A stretch of DNA of 64,000 nt from Desulfolutivibrio sulfoxidireducens. Lineage in GTDB: Bacteria; Desulfobacterota; Desulfovibrionia; Desulfovibrionales; Desulfovibrionaceae. A model generated the notes under the pieces. That model was not told the origin of the DNA. It ran no database searches and worked only from the letters and a program-made list of their open reading frames with translations. Each line of letters opens with the position of its first letter. The first letter of the stretch is position 1. Position numbers and translations under genes: made by a program. Below, piece by piece: positions 45,309 through 54,491 of this stretch. The stretch is from positions 2,950,001-3,014,000 of the forward strand of contig NZ_CP045508.1 in the NCBI RefSeq assembly GCF_013376475.1, written 5' to 3'.

Positions 45309-46436
45309 ATGAAGCTTCCCCCCTTTGAACTGGAACGCTATTTCGCGGCCAACGAATTCACCGCCAAACGGCTTCTGTGCGTCTCGGACTGCCAGCCCCT
45401 GACCGTGGGGGAACTGCTGTCCCTCAAGGAGGGGGCGGCCGAGGCCTTCGCGGCCCTGCCCCTGGGATACGCCGACTCCAGGGGGGCGCCCGAGCTGCGC
45501 CAGGCCGCGTGCGCCCTCTACGAGGGCATGGCCCCGGAAAACCTGCTGGTGCACGTGGGGGCCGAGGAGGCCATCCTGACCTTCTTCGCCTCGGTTCTGG
45601 AACCGGGTGACCGGGTGATCGTGCAGGCCCCCTGTTACCGTTCCCTGCGCGACGTGCCGGCGGCCCTGGGGGCCCAGGTGGTGGACTGGCCCGGCCGCCA
45701 GGAAGACGGCTGGATTCCGGACCTGGATTTCCTGAGAACCGCCCTGGCCGAAAAAACCCGGGCCGTTGTCGTCAATTTCCCCCACAATCCCACCGGGGCC
45801 CTGCCCCACAGGGATGTCTTCCGGGGCATCGTCGGGCTGTGCGAACAGGCCGGGGCCGTGCTTTTTTCCGACGAGGTCTACCGGTTCCTGGAATACGATC
45901 CGGCCGACCGGTTGCCGGCGGCCTGCGACCTCTCGGAAACGGCCGTGTCCCTTGGGGTGATGTCCAAGTCCTTCGGCCTGGCCGGGCTGCGGGTGGGCTT
46001 CGCCGCCTCCCGCAACGCCCGGGTGCTGGCGGGCATGGCCCGGATCAAGGACTACAGCAGCATCTGCGGCTCGCCGGCCACGGAATTTCTGGCCGCCCTG
46101 GCCCTTGAAAAGCGCGAGCAGATCCTGGCCCGCACCCGGGCCATCACCCTGCGAAACCTTGCGGCGGCCACGGATTTCATGGCCCGCCGGGCGGACATTT
46201 TTTCCTGGGCGGCCCCCAAGGCCGGTCCCATCGCCTTCCCCCGCCTGGCCGACGGCGGCGACGCCGGGGCCTTGTGCGACAGGCTTCTTGCGGCCACGGG
46301 AGCGCTCTTGCTGCCAGGCCGGGTCTACGGTCCCTATCCCGGCCATTTCCGCCTGGGTTTCGGCCGGGCGGATTTCACCGAAGGCCTGGCCGTGCTTGAC
46401 GCCTTCCTTGACCGCGAGGGCTCCTCCGCGACATGA
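45309..46436 (+). CDS. class I/II aminotransferase
   Basis: A 375-residue PLP enzyme of fold type I. The PLP lysine is in VMSKSFGLAGLRVGF, the substrate-carboxylate and PLP contacts in NFPHNPTGALP and LFSDEVYRF, and the glycine-rich GAEEAI loop near residue 85. The start at 45309 (MKLPPFELERYF) is preferred over a longer frame whose first 45 codons look non-coding. The amino-acid ABC transporter follows after 166 bases on the same strand, so a role in amino-acid use is plausible, but the substrate is unknown. Confidence 0.92.
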   Translation: MKLPPFELERYFAANEFTAKRLLCVSDCQPLTVGELLSLKEGAAEAFAALPLGYADSRGAPELRQAACALYEGMAPENLLVHVGAEEAILTFFASVLEPGDRVIVQAPCYRSLRDVPAALGAQVVDWPGRQEDGWIPDLDFLRTALAEKTRAVVVNFPHNPTGALPHRDVFRGIVGLCEQAGAVLFSDEVYRFLEYDPADRLPAACDLSETAVSLGVMSKSFGLAGLRVGFAASRNARVLAGMARIKDYSSICGSPATEFLAALALEKREQILARTRAITLRNLAAATDFMARRADIFSWAAPKAGPIAFPRLADGGDAGALCDRLLAATGALLLPGRVYGPYPGHFRLGFGRADFTEGLAVLDAFLDREGSSAT

Positions 46437-46602
46437 AAAAGCCGCAATTTTGTGGCGGGCATGCGGAATTCATTGATTTTTTTCCTTGTTATTTTGCCCC
46501 GATTCGGCCAAATAGTGCACTGTTCATAAAGAAACGGCCCTTCCCGGACCCATCCGGAACGTCGCAAAACCCCCAGCACCCGGAACCCAAAGGAGAAAAC
46601 GC

Positions 46603-47337
46603 ATGTTCAAACGCATCGCCCTGACCCTTGTGGCCCTTTTGACCCTGACCAGTTCCGCCCTGGCCAAGGACATCGTGTTCGCCACGGACGCCACTTGGCC
46701 GCCCATGGAATTCGTCGGCCCGGACAAGGAGATCACCGGATTCGCCGTGGACTACATGAAGGCCGCCGGCAAAGAGGCCGGGTTCACCCCGGTGTTCAAG
46801 GCCGTGGCCTGGGACGGCATCTTCGCCGGGCTTGACTCCGGCAACTACGACGCCATCTGCTCCTCGGTGTCCATCACCGACGAGCGCAAAAACGCCATGG
46901 ACTTCTCCACCCCGTATTTCAAGGTCCGCCAGGCCCTGGTGGTTCCCAAGGCCAGCCCGGCCAAGACCATCGACGACATGAAGGGCAAGACCCTGGGCGC
47001 CCAGATCAGCACCACCGGCCATTTCGCCATCAAGAAGGTCGAGGGGGTCAAGGACAAGTCCTACGACGAGGTCGGCCTGGCCTTCGAGGACCTGTTCAAC
47101 GGCCGCATCGACGGCGTGGTCTGCGACGACCCCGTGGCCGCCCAGTACGCCCTGCAAAACGACAAGTACAAGGACGCCCTGAAGATCGCCTCCATCATCG
47201 AGGCCGGCGACGAGTTCTACGGCATCGCCATGAAGAAGGGGAACACGGAAGTCCTCGACCTGGTGAACAAGGGCATCAAGGCCGTCCAGGACAAGGGCAT
47301 CGACAAGGACCTCCAGAAGAAGTGGATCGGCCAGTAG
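46603..47337 (+). CDS. polar amino-acid ABC transporter, periplasmic binding protein
   Basis: A 244-residue family 3 solute-binding protein. The signal peptide ends SSALAK. The mature start IVFATDATWPPMEFVG and the ligand-binding NYDAICSSVSITDERK and STTGHFAIKK match GlnH/ArtI/HisJ-type proteins. The Arg after TDE and the Asp in DGVVCDDPVA should hold the amino-acid carboxylate and amino groups. The exact ligand is unclear. AAAGGAG precedes the ATG. A hairpin with T-run follows and probably makes this gene's mRNA more abundant than the permease and ATPase. Confidence 0.93.
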   Translation: MFKRIALTLVALLTLTSSALAKDIVFATDATWPPMEFVGPDKEITGFAVDYMKAAGKEAGFTPVFKAVAWDGIFAGLDSGNYDAICSSVSITDERKNAMDFSTPYFKVRQALVVPKASPAKTIDDMKGKTLGAQISTTGHFAIKKVEGVKDKSYDEVGLAFEDLFNGRIDGVVCDDPVAAQYALQNDKYKDALKIASIIEAGDEFYGIAMKKGNTEVLDLVNKGIKAVQDKGIDKDLQKKWIGQ

Positions 47338-47350
47338 ACACGGCCGGCAC

Positions 47351-47394
47351 GGCGCGTCCCCATCCCCACGGGGACGCGCCGCTCAACGCTTTTT
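47351..47394 (+). terminator. attenuating hairpin between binding protein and permease
   Basis: An 11-bp perfect stem (47351-47361 with 47370-47380, loop eight bases) is followed after ten bases by five T (47390-47394). Partial termination here is common for binding-protein genes. Confidence 0.6.
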
Positions 47395-47397
47395 GCG

Positions 47398-47428
47398 CGG
47401 CGCGCCGGGCCATGCGCCCGGCGCGCCG
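47398..47428 (+). promoter_or_regulatory. hairpin just upstream of the permease start
   Basis: A perfect 13-bp GC stem (47398-47410 with 47416-47428) with a five-base loop ends 15 bases before the permease ATG. It could hinder translation initiation or protect the downstream mRNA. Confidence 0.45.
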
Positions 47429-47443
47429 AAAAAGACGCCCGAC

Positions 47444-48253
47444 ATGAACCAAGAAAAAAAGACCTCCCAAGACATCAAGCCCGTGGTCATCGATATCGGC
47501 GACGGGGCGGCCATCCCCTCGCGCGGCGACCGGGGGCTGGTGTCGGCCTGGAAACTGTCCTTTTTTTTCGCCGTGGCCACCTTGGCCTACCTGCTCATCT
47601 TCCGGCCGACCCCCTACTGGCGGCTCTTCAAATTTCTGCCCGACGGCATCCTGGTCACCTTCCAGGTGACCATCTTCTCCATCCTTCTGGCCATCGTCAT
47701 CGGGCTTTTAACCGGGCTTGGGCGCATCTCCCGCAACCGGGCGATCAACCTGGTGGCCTCCACCTATGTGGAGATCGTGCGCGGCGTGCCCCTTCTGGTC
47801 CAGCTTTTCTACATCTATTACGCCCTGGGCCAGTTCGTGAAGGTGCCGGACATGGTGGCGGCGGTGGTGGCCATGAGCTTCTGTTACGGGGCGTACATGG
47901 GCGAGGTGTTCCGGGCCGGAATCCTGTCCATCTCCCACGGCCAGACCGAGGCCGCCAGGTCCCTGGGCTTTAGCCGCACCCAGACCATGTTCTTCGTCAT
48001 CCTGCCCCAGGCCTGGAGGACCATCCTGCCGCCTGTGGGCAACGAATTCATCGCCCTTTTGAAGGACACCTCCCTGGTCTCCATCCTGGCCGTCTCGGAC
48101 CTTCTGCGCCGGGGCCGGGAGTTCGCCTCGGAAAGTTTTCTGTATTTCGAGACCTACACCCTGGTGGCCCTTATCTACCTCGTGATCACCCTGGTTCTCT
48201 CCAAACTGGTGAGCATCATGGAAGAGAGGCTTTCGCGCCATGTCACCCGCTGA
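47444..48253 (+). CDS. polar amino-acid ABC transporter permease
   Basis: A 269-residue inner-membrane protein. After about 40 hydrophilic residues come five or six helices. The His/Glu-type permease signature [19 protein letters not shown] and the EAA loop [20 protein letters not shown] are clear. The long N-terminal cytoplasmic part ([13 protein letters not shown]) is unusual. The start at 47444 has only a weak ribosome site. Its last 14 bases overlap the ATPase gene. Confidence 0.92.
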   Translation: MNQEKKTSQDIKPVVIDIGDGAAIPSRGDRGLVSAWKLSFFFAVATLAYLLIFRPTPYWRLFKFLPDGILVTFQVTIFSILLAIVIGLLTGLGRISRNRAINLVASTYVEIVRGVPLLVQLFYIYYALGQFVKVPDMVAAVVAMSFCYGAYMGEVFRAGILSISHGQTEAARSLGFSRTQTMFFVILPQAWRTILPPVGNEFIALLKDTSLVSILAVSDLLRRGREFASESFLYFETYTLVALIYLVITLVLSKLVSIMEERLSRHVTR

Positions 48254-48980
48254 TCCCATCATCCGCGTCGAAAACGTCAGCAAGCACTTCGATACGATGG
48301 TCGCCCTGTCCCAGGTGAGCCTTTTCGTCATGCCCGGGGAGAAGGTGGTCATCATCGGCCCCAGCGGCTCGGGCAAGTCCACCCTGCTTCGGACCATCAA
48401 CCGCCTGGAGAACATCACCGCCGGGTCCGTGGTGGTGGACGGTTTCGACCTGTATTCCCCGGCCGTGAACATCAACACGGTGCGCATGGAAGTGGGCATG
48501 GTCTTTCAGAGCTTCAACCTCTTCCCGCACATGACCGTGCTCGAGAACCTGACCATCGCGCCCATGAAGCTGAAAAAGACGCCGCGCGCCGAGGCCGAGG
48601 CCATTGCCCGCCGGCTTCTGGAAAAGGTGGGCATTCCGGACAAGGCGGACGTGTATCCGGTGAAGCTTTCGGGCGGGCAGCAGCAGCGGGTGGCCATCGC
48701 CCGGGCGTTGGCCATGAACCCCAAGATCATGCTTTTCGACGAGCCCACCTCCGCGCTTGACCCGGAGATGATCGGCGAGGTTTTGGAGGTCATGGCCGCC
48801 CTGGCCCGGGAGGGCATGACCATGGTGGTGGTGACCCACGAGATGGGATTCGCCCGGGAGGTGGCCGACCGGATCATCTTCATGGACGAGGGCCGCATCC
48901 TGGAGCAGGCCCCGCCGGCCAAATTCTTCACCGCGCCCGAACACCCCAGGACCAAAAAATTCCTGGAGCAGATCCTCTAA
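48240..48980 (+). CDS. polar amino-acid ABC transporter ATP-binding protein
   Basis: A 246-residue ATPase of the GlnQ type. Walker [11 protein letters not shown]-loop [17 protein letters not shown], signature [15 protein letters not shown], Walker [13 protein letters not shown] and the switch His in VVTHEMGFA are complete. It powers the transporter encoded by the two genes before it. It starts inside the permease gene (14-base overlap), so translation is coupled. Confidence 0.95.
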   Translation: MSPADPIIRVENVSKHFDTMVALSQVSLFVMPGEKVVIIGPSGSGKSTLLRTINRLENITAGSVVVDGFDLYSPAVNINTVRMEVGMVFQSFNLFPHMTVLENLTIAPMKLKKTPRAEAEAIARRLLEKVGIPDKADVYPVKLSGGQQQRVAIARALAMNPKIMLFDEPTSALDPEMIGEVLEVMAALAREGMTMVVVTHEMGFAREVADRIIFMDEGRILEQAPPAKFFTAPEHPRTKKFLEQIL

Positions 48981-48983
48981 CGT

Positions 48984-49142
48984 TTACAGCGTCTCCCGGT
49001 CGATAATCTCCGCGGCCCAGGCGCCCAGGCTTTTGCCCTGGGCCGCGGCGGTCATGGCCGCCCGGGCGTGGACCTCGGGCCGCATAGCCCTTCGGGTCCG
49101 TTTCCCGCCCCCCCGATCCTCCCCAACCGCCCTCGCCCCTTG
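48984..49142 (-). pseudogene. HicB-like antitoxin C-terminal remnant
   Basis: On the minus strand, an open stretch after a TGA reads GGKRTRRAMRPEVHARAA, then AAAQGKSLGAWAAEII, then DRETL and stop. The pattern resembles the ribbon-helix-helix C-terminus of HicB-family antitoxins (R-P-E-x-H-A-R-A then G-K-S-L-x-x-W). The N-terminal HicB fold is absent and no HicA toxin is next to it. A standalone start at 49085 would give only 33 residues. Probably a relic. Confidence 0.4.
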
Positions 49143-49164
49143 TCATTTTCCCGCCGGGAACATA

Positions 49165-49194
49165 GGTTGGACAAAAATGGCCCCTTGTCCGACC
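49165..49194 (+). promoter_or_regulatory. inverted repeat upstream of the GAF-type activator
   Basis: GGTTGGACAA is followed ten bases later by TTGTCCGACC, its reverse complement with one mismatch. It ends 25 bases before the start at 49220. The size fits a dimeric regulator site, perhaps for autoregulation. Confidence 0.4.
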
Positions 49195-49219
49195 AACACC
49201 TGAAGATCAAAGGCGTACG

Positions 49220-50764
49220 ATGCAACCCCAGGCGCTCGACTTCCACAAGGCCCTCTTCGAGGAACTGGACACCAAACGGCTGCAACACAAGTTCCTCTCG
49301 GCCCTTTTGGAGATGCAGCACGTCGAGCGCGGTTCCCTGTGGATCGAGGACGGTCCGTCCTACCAGTGCATCGAGGCCGTGGGCGCGCAAAGCGCCGACA
49401 TCAAGGGCTACCGCATCCCGCGCGCCACGCCGAGCATCGTCGGCTGGGTCATCGAGAACGGCCGCATGACCATTGCCGAGGCCCACAAGGACAAGCGCCA
49501 CTTCCGGGACATCGAGGCCGGGCTCGACGTCAAAAGCACCCTCATCCTGTGCTATCCCCTGATCCTGCGCGACGGCCGGGTCTACGGCGCGGTGGAGATC
49601 ATCGACACCGCCCACGGCGGCAGCCGGCTCAATCTGCAAAAGGACTACCTGGAACTCATGGAGGACCTGGTGGCCATCGGGGCCATCGCCCTGGGCAACG
49701 CGTTGGCCTTCGCCGACAAGCGGGCCGAGAACGAACACCTGCGCCGGCTGATCAAGGACCTGCGGGAAGACGCCCTCATCGGCCAGAGCGAGGCCTTTCT
49801 GGCGGTCCAAAAATCCCTGTGCGACTACGCCAGAACGGACTTCCCGGTGCTGATCACCGGCGAGTCCGGCACGGGAAAGGAGCTTGTCGCCCGGGAGTTG
49901 CACCGCCGAAGCGCCCGCCGCGACGGCCCGTTCCTGGTGCAAAACGTCAGCGCCATCCCGGACACCCTGCTCGAAAGCGAACTGTTCGGCTATAAAAAGG
50001 GGGCCTTCACCGGCGCGGACAAGGACAAGACCGGCCTTTTCGAGGCCGCCTCGGGCGGGACGGTCTTTCTGGACGAGATCGGGGACATGGCCCTGCCGCT
50101 GCAGTCCCGCATCCTGCGGGTCATCCAGCAAAACGAGATCAAGCCCCTGGGCGCGGCCACCTCCAAGCAGGTGGACGTGCGCCTGATCTCGGCCACCAAC
50201 CGGGACCTGCGCCAGGCCATCGCCTCGGGAGGCTTCCGCGAGGACCTCTTCTACCGCCTCAACGTCCTGCCGCTGTCCCTGCCGCCGCTACGGCAGCGCC
50301 GGGAGGACATCCCGCTTCTTCTGAACTATTTCCTGCGCCGCGACGGCGAACGCCTGGGCGTGGCCCCCAAAAAATTCACGTCCAAGGCCCTGCGCCGGCT
50401 GATGGCCCATCCCTGGAAAGGCAACATCCGGGAGATGGAAAACCTGGTGCGCTACCTTTTGGCCACCCTGGACGGCGAGACCATCGACGAGGCCGATCTG
50501 CCCACCGCCATCCTGGACGCCGCCCCCGAAGGCCCGGATGTCCCGGCGTCGGCCTCCCCCCCGGCAAACCGCGAGACGACGCCGCGAGACGACGCGTCCC
50601 GGCCCGCCCTGTGCGACCAGACCTGGGAGGAACTGGAGCGATCCTACGTCCTGGCCCTTCTTGACAAATGCAAATGGAACATCACCCAGGCCGCGACAAA
50701 GGCCGGGGTGAACCGCTCCACATTTGATTCGCGCATGAAAAAGCTTGGGATCAGAAAAGGATAG
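49220..50764 (+). CDS. sigma-54 activator with N-terminal GAF domain
   Basis: A 514-residue regulator in the NorR/NifA-like layout. Residues 20-175 form a GAF domain (GSLWIEDGPSYQCIEAVGAQ, CYPLILRDGRVYGAVEI). Residues 190-425 are AAA+ with GESGTGKE, the loop GAFTGA and GGTVFLDEIGDM. The C-terminal helix-turn-helix is NITQAATKAGVNRSTFDSRM. The GAF domain senses a small molecule or redox state and releases the ATPase. The start at 49220 has AAAGG six bases before. It is a single gene with an inverted repeat upstream and no neighbours that reveal its target. Confidence 0.93.
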   Translation: MQPQALDFHKALFEELDTKRLQHKFLSALLEMQHVERGSLWIEDGPSYQCIEAVGAQSADIKGYRIPRATPSIVGWVIENGRMTIAEAHKDKRHFRDIEAGLDVKSTLILCYPLILRDGRVYGAVEIIDTAHGGSRLNLQKDYLELMEDLVAIGAIALGNALAFADKRAENEHLRRLIKDLREDALIGQSEAFLAVQKSLCDYARTDFPVLITGESGTGKELVARELHRRSARRDGPFLVQNVSAIPDTLLESELFGYKKGAFTGADKDKTGLFEAASGGTVFLDEIGDMALPLQSRILRVIQQNEIKPLGAATSKQVDVRLISATNRDLRQAIASGGFREDLFYRLNVLPLSLPPLRQRREDIPLLLNYFLRRDGERLGVAPKKFTSKALRRLMAHPWKGNIREMENLVRYLLATLDGETIDEADLPTAILDAAPEGPDVPASASPPANRETTPRDDASRPALCDQTWEELERSYVLALLDKCKWNITQAATKAGVNRSTFDSRMKKLGIRKG

Positions 50765-50852
50765 AACCTGCCAGAGGCAAAAGGCCGCCATCCCGGAAGG
50801 CGCGTCCCGGCCCGGCCGCCCGACGCGGGGAGGCGTGCCCGGGCGAGCCGGA

Positions 50853-51143
50853 TCAACTCCCGGAAAAAAGCAGGACCAGGACCAAAAGCGCCGTGGCGGC
50901 CACGGCGAAAACCCGGTTCATGCGGGCAAACGCCACGCGCCTGGCCATGAGGAACTCCACCATGCCCTGTCGGTCGCCCGGCCGGTCCTTCATGTGCGGC
51001 AGGCGGGACAGGTAATGGTCGAGATAGCCTTCCTCGTCGAGCATGAGCAGGTGGACGCGGGGCCGGTAGTACCAGCGGTAATAGCCGAAACACAGGGCCA
51101 CATACAGGGTCAGCCAACACAGCACGGTTCCAAGCTCGATCAT
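50853..51143 (-). CDS. small membrane protein of unknown function
   Basis: A 96-residue protein with a hydrophobic helix at each end (LGTVLCWLTLYVALCFGYY and VFAVAATALLVLVLLF). Between them is a basic, aromatic loop (YYRPRVHLLMLDEEGYLDHY). GGAGGAG lies seven bases before the ATG. No family recognised. It is convergent with the GAF-type activator. Confidence 0.75.
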   Translation of the reverse strand: MIELGTVLCWLTLYVALCFGYYRWYYRPRVHLLMLDEEGYLDHYLSRLPHMKDRPGDRQGMVEFLMARRVAFARMNRVFAVAATALLVLVLLFSGS

Positions 51144-51437
51144 CCCGTCTCCTCCTCAAAGGCGACCACGGCCGCAGGGGGCACCTTTCCACACTTCATG
51201 CCCGAACACAAGTCCCGCCCCGTATTTCACGCCGCCTCCCGGACGGCGGGGCCGTGCTCCGCGCCCTTTTGGGCCGGCCATATCCCGAACCGTCTCGCCG
51301 GACCGGGAGGACGGCCCCCACCATTTTTTGCGCCGTCCGCATCCCTTTCGCGCCTGGACCCGGGCCAGCCGCCTTGGCCGGGTTTCCCCCGTCGCGCCCC
51401 CTTGCGCCCAAAGGCCCCAGCGTGTACCCACGGCGGC

Positions 51438-51914
51438 ATGTCCCGCCCACATCACCCCCTGGCCGTCCCGGACAGGATCGCCCTTTTCCTGGCCACCCTC
51501 GGTCCCGTGGGACGGTTCCCCCGGGCCCCGGGCACGGCCGGCTCGGCCGTGGCCCTGCTTGCGGCCCCGTTCCTGTTTTTGCCCCTGGGGCCTTGGGGCA
51601 GGCTGGCGATCCTGGCGGCCCTGTTCGCGGCCGGATTCTGGGCCGCCACCCGGGCCGAACGGATCCTGGGCCGCCCGGACCCGGGCTGCGTGGTCATCGA
51701 CGAGGTCCTGGGCCAGTGGATGGCCCTTCTCCCCCTGTCCAGCCCCGATCCCTGGGCCATCCTGGCCGGTTTCGCCCTTTTCCGCATCCTGGACATGACC
51801 AAGCCCCCGCCCATCCGCCAATCCGAGTCGTGGCTGCCCCGGGGCGGCGGCATCATGCTCGACGACGCCCTGGCCGGGGGCCTTACCGCCCTGATCCTGT
51901 GGGCCTTCCTGTAG
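51438..51914 (+). CDS. pgpA: phosphatidylglycerophosphatase A
   Basis: A 158-residue inner-membrane enzyme that removes phosphate from phosphatidylglycerol phosphate to make phosphatidylglycerol. The family landmarks are GRFPRAPGTAGSAVAL near the N-terminus, VVIDEVLGQWMAL, and FRILDMTKPPPI followed by GGGIMLDD. Three or four hydrophobic helices. The start at 51438 (MSRPHHPLAV) is chosen because the longer frame is proline-rich shadow. The 290 bases before it hold no gene. Confidence 0.93.
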   Translation: MSRPHHPLAVPDRIALFLATLGPVGRFPRAPGTAGSAVALLAAPFLFLPLGPWGRLAILAALFAAGFWAATRAERILGRPDPGCVVIDEVLGQWMALLPLSSPDPWAILAGFALFRILDMTKPPPIRQSESWLPRGGGIMLDDALAGGLTALILWAFL

Positions 51915-52250
51915 ACCGTCCTCCCGGGATGCCGCCTCCTGAAAAAGTTCAGGCCGTTTGCGGCAACTCGGTGAAATCGCGGAAACTCATTTTTCTTTAC
52001 AAGCTGTTTTGGCGGGGATAAAAAGGAATCAATGTCAGGGAAGGTCCCTGGCAGAGTGGCGCAACCGGCAACGGAGGGTAGCAGGCGTTAATCCGATCCC
52101 GCATAACGGGCGATTGAGCGCCCCCTGATTCGCCCATGCGCGCGAACGATCCACCCCGCCACGGCAGACCCGAAGGCCAGCCGTCCTTAGGGAGGATCCA
52201 CCGGTCACCGGAACCTGCGCGCGAAAGGGCGAATCTTTTTTCCACTCCCC
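51915..52250. other. intergenic stretch, no gene recognised
   Basis: About 335 bases after pgpA. An A/T-rich start (CTTTACAAGCTG) leads to a GC-rich stretch with several short inverted repeats. Its composition would allow a structured RNA, but no known riboswitch or sRNA pattern was identified. Confidence 0.4.
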
Positions 52251-52595
52251 CTAAATGCTGTTCATGCACTGATTGAGGCCGTTGTTGCAACTGGCGATGC
52301 ACATGGCCCGTTGGTTGGCGTTGTTGAACTGGTTGCACACGGCCACGCAATTCGTCCACTGCACGTTACAACTCTGCCTCTGCCTGTTCCGATGCCGCTC
52401 GGCGGCCTGGGCGTCATGCCCGCCACCATACCCCGGCCCATAGTAATACCCGGGAGGCGGAGGCGGAGGCGGACCATAAGAGTACGGATCTCCATAGTAC
52501 TGTCCCTCGGACACGACACAGGAAACGCCGCTCACCGCCGCAAGGACCATGGCGACACGCAGCGCTCCCCGCACAAGACCTTTTTTTCCAAGCAT
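52251..52595 (-). CDS. small exported protein with mirror-symmetric cysteine pattern
   Basis: A 114-residue protein with an N-terminal export signal (ALRVAMVLAAVSGVSC), possibly a poor lipobox (GVSC). A Tyr/Pro/Gly-rich linker with seven consecutive Pro follows. The C-terminal domain has six Cys spaced C-x6-C-x3-C-x11-C-x3-C-x6-C. This mirror-image spacing, with two C-x3-C pairs, suggests a helical hairpin closed by three disulfides, like twin-CX3C proteins. Function unknown. GGAGA lies before the ATG. Confidence 0.75.
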   Translation of the reverse strand: MLGKKGLVRGALRVAMVLAAVSGVSCVVSEGQYYGDPYSYGPPPPPPPGYYYGPGYGGGHDAQAAERHRNRQRQSCNVQWTNCVAVCNQFNNANQRAMCIASCNNGLNQCMNSI

Positions 52596-52850
52596 ACTCG
52601 TCTCCAGATGTTTGAGGCTCCGTCGCGGGCCTCGCCCACAACATCAAAGGACCAGTTCCTTGGGAGCCGAAGCGATCCGGACCTGTCCCGGCCGGATGCC
52701 CCGAGAGGAAGGCACCGTCGGAGGCCCTTGCCCAGATAAACACACGGTACGCCGAAACACAACGCCTCAATACGCCCGGACCATCCACCGTCTGGACGAA
52801 CCCGCCGGAGTCGGCCGCCGGCATCCGCGCCGGCCACCGTTTCTCCAATC

Positions 52851-54479
52851 TCACTGGCCGGGAAACGTGATCCGCTCCATGACCCCGGCGGCCCTGGGCA
52901 CGAATTCCGGAACGTTGACCGCCAGTCCGGGCTCTCCCAGGCGGTGCAGCAAGACCGGCGGGGTGTCCCGCCCCCGGCCGTCCACATGGGTGATCCAGAC
53001 CCGGCTGTCGGCCCCGGTTTCCTTGGAGACGAAAAGCAGCCACCGCCCGTTCGGGGAAAATCCGTGCCAGGAGTTCATGTTGCCCAGGTTGCAGGCCATC
53101 TCCCGAGGGACGCCCCCGGCGGCGGGGACGATGCACAGCCGGCTGTCCGGCTGCAGGACCAGTCCCAGGCGGCTTTTGGTGAAGACGATCCATTTGCCGT
53201 CCGGGGAAAACCGGGGATTGTAGTTGCTCATGCCGTTGTCGCTGGCCCCGGGCAGGGGCTCGGCCCGGACATTCCTTCCCTTCCCCAAGGGCGCGCGGCA
53301 GATGTCGAAACGCACCGGATAGGCCGCGTTGAGCTCGTCAAGGGACGCGTCCGGAAGGGCGAACACGGTCTTGCCGCCGAGTTCCCGGACACGTTCCATG
53401 TTGGCTCCTGTCCTGGCGAAAACCACCCGCAGGCCATCCGGGCTGAACTCCGGACAGGTCTGGGTCAGGCCCGGGTCATCGGCCCCGGCAAGCGGGGTGA
53501 ACGTCGCGTCCTTCCGGTCATAGACGGCCAGAATGCCCCGCAAGGGATAGAAAAGCTGGGAGGCGAAGGGATCGTCGGTCTTTATCAGCAGCATGATCTC
53601 GTTGACCGTGGCCACCACCCGCCGCCCGTCCGGCGACACCCGGGCATACAGCCCCGTGGTCTGGCGGTCGTCGATCCTGGGGAAGCCGTTCCAACTGATG
53701 AGGTCGTCCTTGCCCAGGCCCATGTCCCGCCGCACGCCGCTCAGGACATATCCGCCCTTGTCCCCGGCGTTGTCGAAGTCCATGCCCAACACCCGGCCGT
53801 CCCGGGAAAACGAGTGGCAGCCCACGCAGGCCGGAACCCCCTGGAAGAGGACCTTGGGCGGGTCCGGCGAGGCCGGATCGCCCAGGCGGCCGCCGACCAG
53901 GTCCAGACGCTTCTCCGCGAAGGAAAACACCGGCGGCAACTGCCGGTACATGATCAAGGCCCCGACCCTGTCCCGGGAGGTGGAGACAGACACGCAATCC
54001 TGGGACACGACCTGAAACGTCCCCGAGTCCACGCCATGCACGGTGATCACGGCCTGGCGTTCCCTGGTCGCGGCCCGGACCATGCGCCATATCTCCTCGG
54101 AAGGGACAAAGGACCGCTCCCGGCACAGGGCATACACGGCCCGGGAGTCGGCAAGCCGGATGGACACCAGCCACATATCGGCCCGGGGATGGCCGTCGAC
54201 CCAGGAGACAAGCGGCGGGGCCAGGTCCGCCGGGAATACCGCCCCGTGCAGGGGATGCATGATGCGCAGAGATTCGAGCACCTCTCCGGCGTCGTATCCG
54301 GCCGCGATCAGGCGCACCATGTCCCGGGCCTCGAGGGACGCCTCCGTCCCCTCCCGGCCGGCCAGGACAAAGACGTCAGCCGGGCCGATGCCGCCCGGGG
54401 CGTCGGGAAGCCCGCCGGCCGGGGCGTTCCCGGCCGCGCACAGGCTCAGGCAGACGAAAATGGCGACCAGACGGATCAT
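52851..54479 (-). CDS. exported TolB-like beta-propeller with one c-type haem motif
   Basis: A 542-residue periplasmic protein. A signal peptide (LVAIFVCLSLCAAGNAPAGG) is followed by about 180 residues of unclear fold. A single haem-c site VPACVGCHSF follows (C218, C221, H222). Propeller repeats follow with the PD40/TolB signature: YARVSPDGRRVVAT, CPEFSPDGLRVVFA, NPRFSPDGKWIVF and HGFSPNGRWLLFV. One haem in front of a propeller suggests electron transfer or redox sensing on the cell surface. A distal ligand cannot be assigned. It lies 12 bases after the Gly-rich secreted protein's stop, so they form one transcript. Confidence 0.87.
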   Translation of the reverse strand: MIRLVAIFVCLSLCAAGNAPAGGLPDAPGGIGPADVFVLAGREGTEASLEARDMVRLIAAGYDAGEVLESLRIMHPLHGAVFPADLAPPLVSWVDGHPRADMWLVSIRLADSRAVYALCRERSFVPSEEIWRMVRAATRERQAVITVHGVDSGTFQVVSQDCVSVSTSRDRVGALIMYRQLPPVFSFAEKRLDLVGGRLGDPASPDPPKVLFQGVPACVGCHSFSRDGRVLGMDFDNAGDKGGYVLSGVRRDMGLGKDDLISWNGFPRIDDRQTTGLYARVSPDGRRVVATVNEIMLLIKTDDPFASQLFYPLRGILAVYDRKDATFTPLAGADDPGLTQTCPEFSPDGLRVVFARTGANMERVRELGGKTVFALPDASLDELNAAYPVRFDICRAPLGKGRNVRAEPLPGASDNGMSNYNPRFSPDGKWIVFTKSRLGLVLQPDSRLCIVPAAGGVPREMACNLGNMNSWHGFSPNGRWLLFVSKETGADSRVWITHVDGRGRDTPPVLLHRLGEPGLAVNVPEFVPRAAGVMERITFPGQ

Positions 54480-54491
54480 GGCCTCACTCCG

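Noticed and set aside
52020-52250. A structured RNA after pgpA
   Set aside because: Several short inverted repeats are present, but no known RNA family pattern could be recognised and there is no downstream gene on that strand to regulate.
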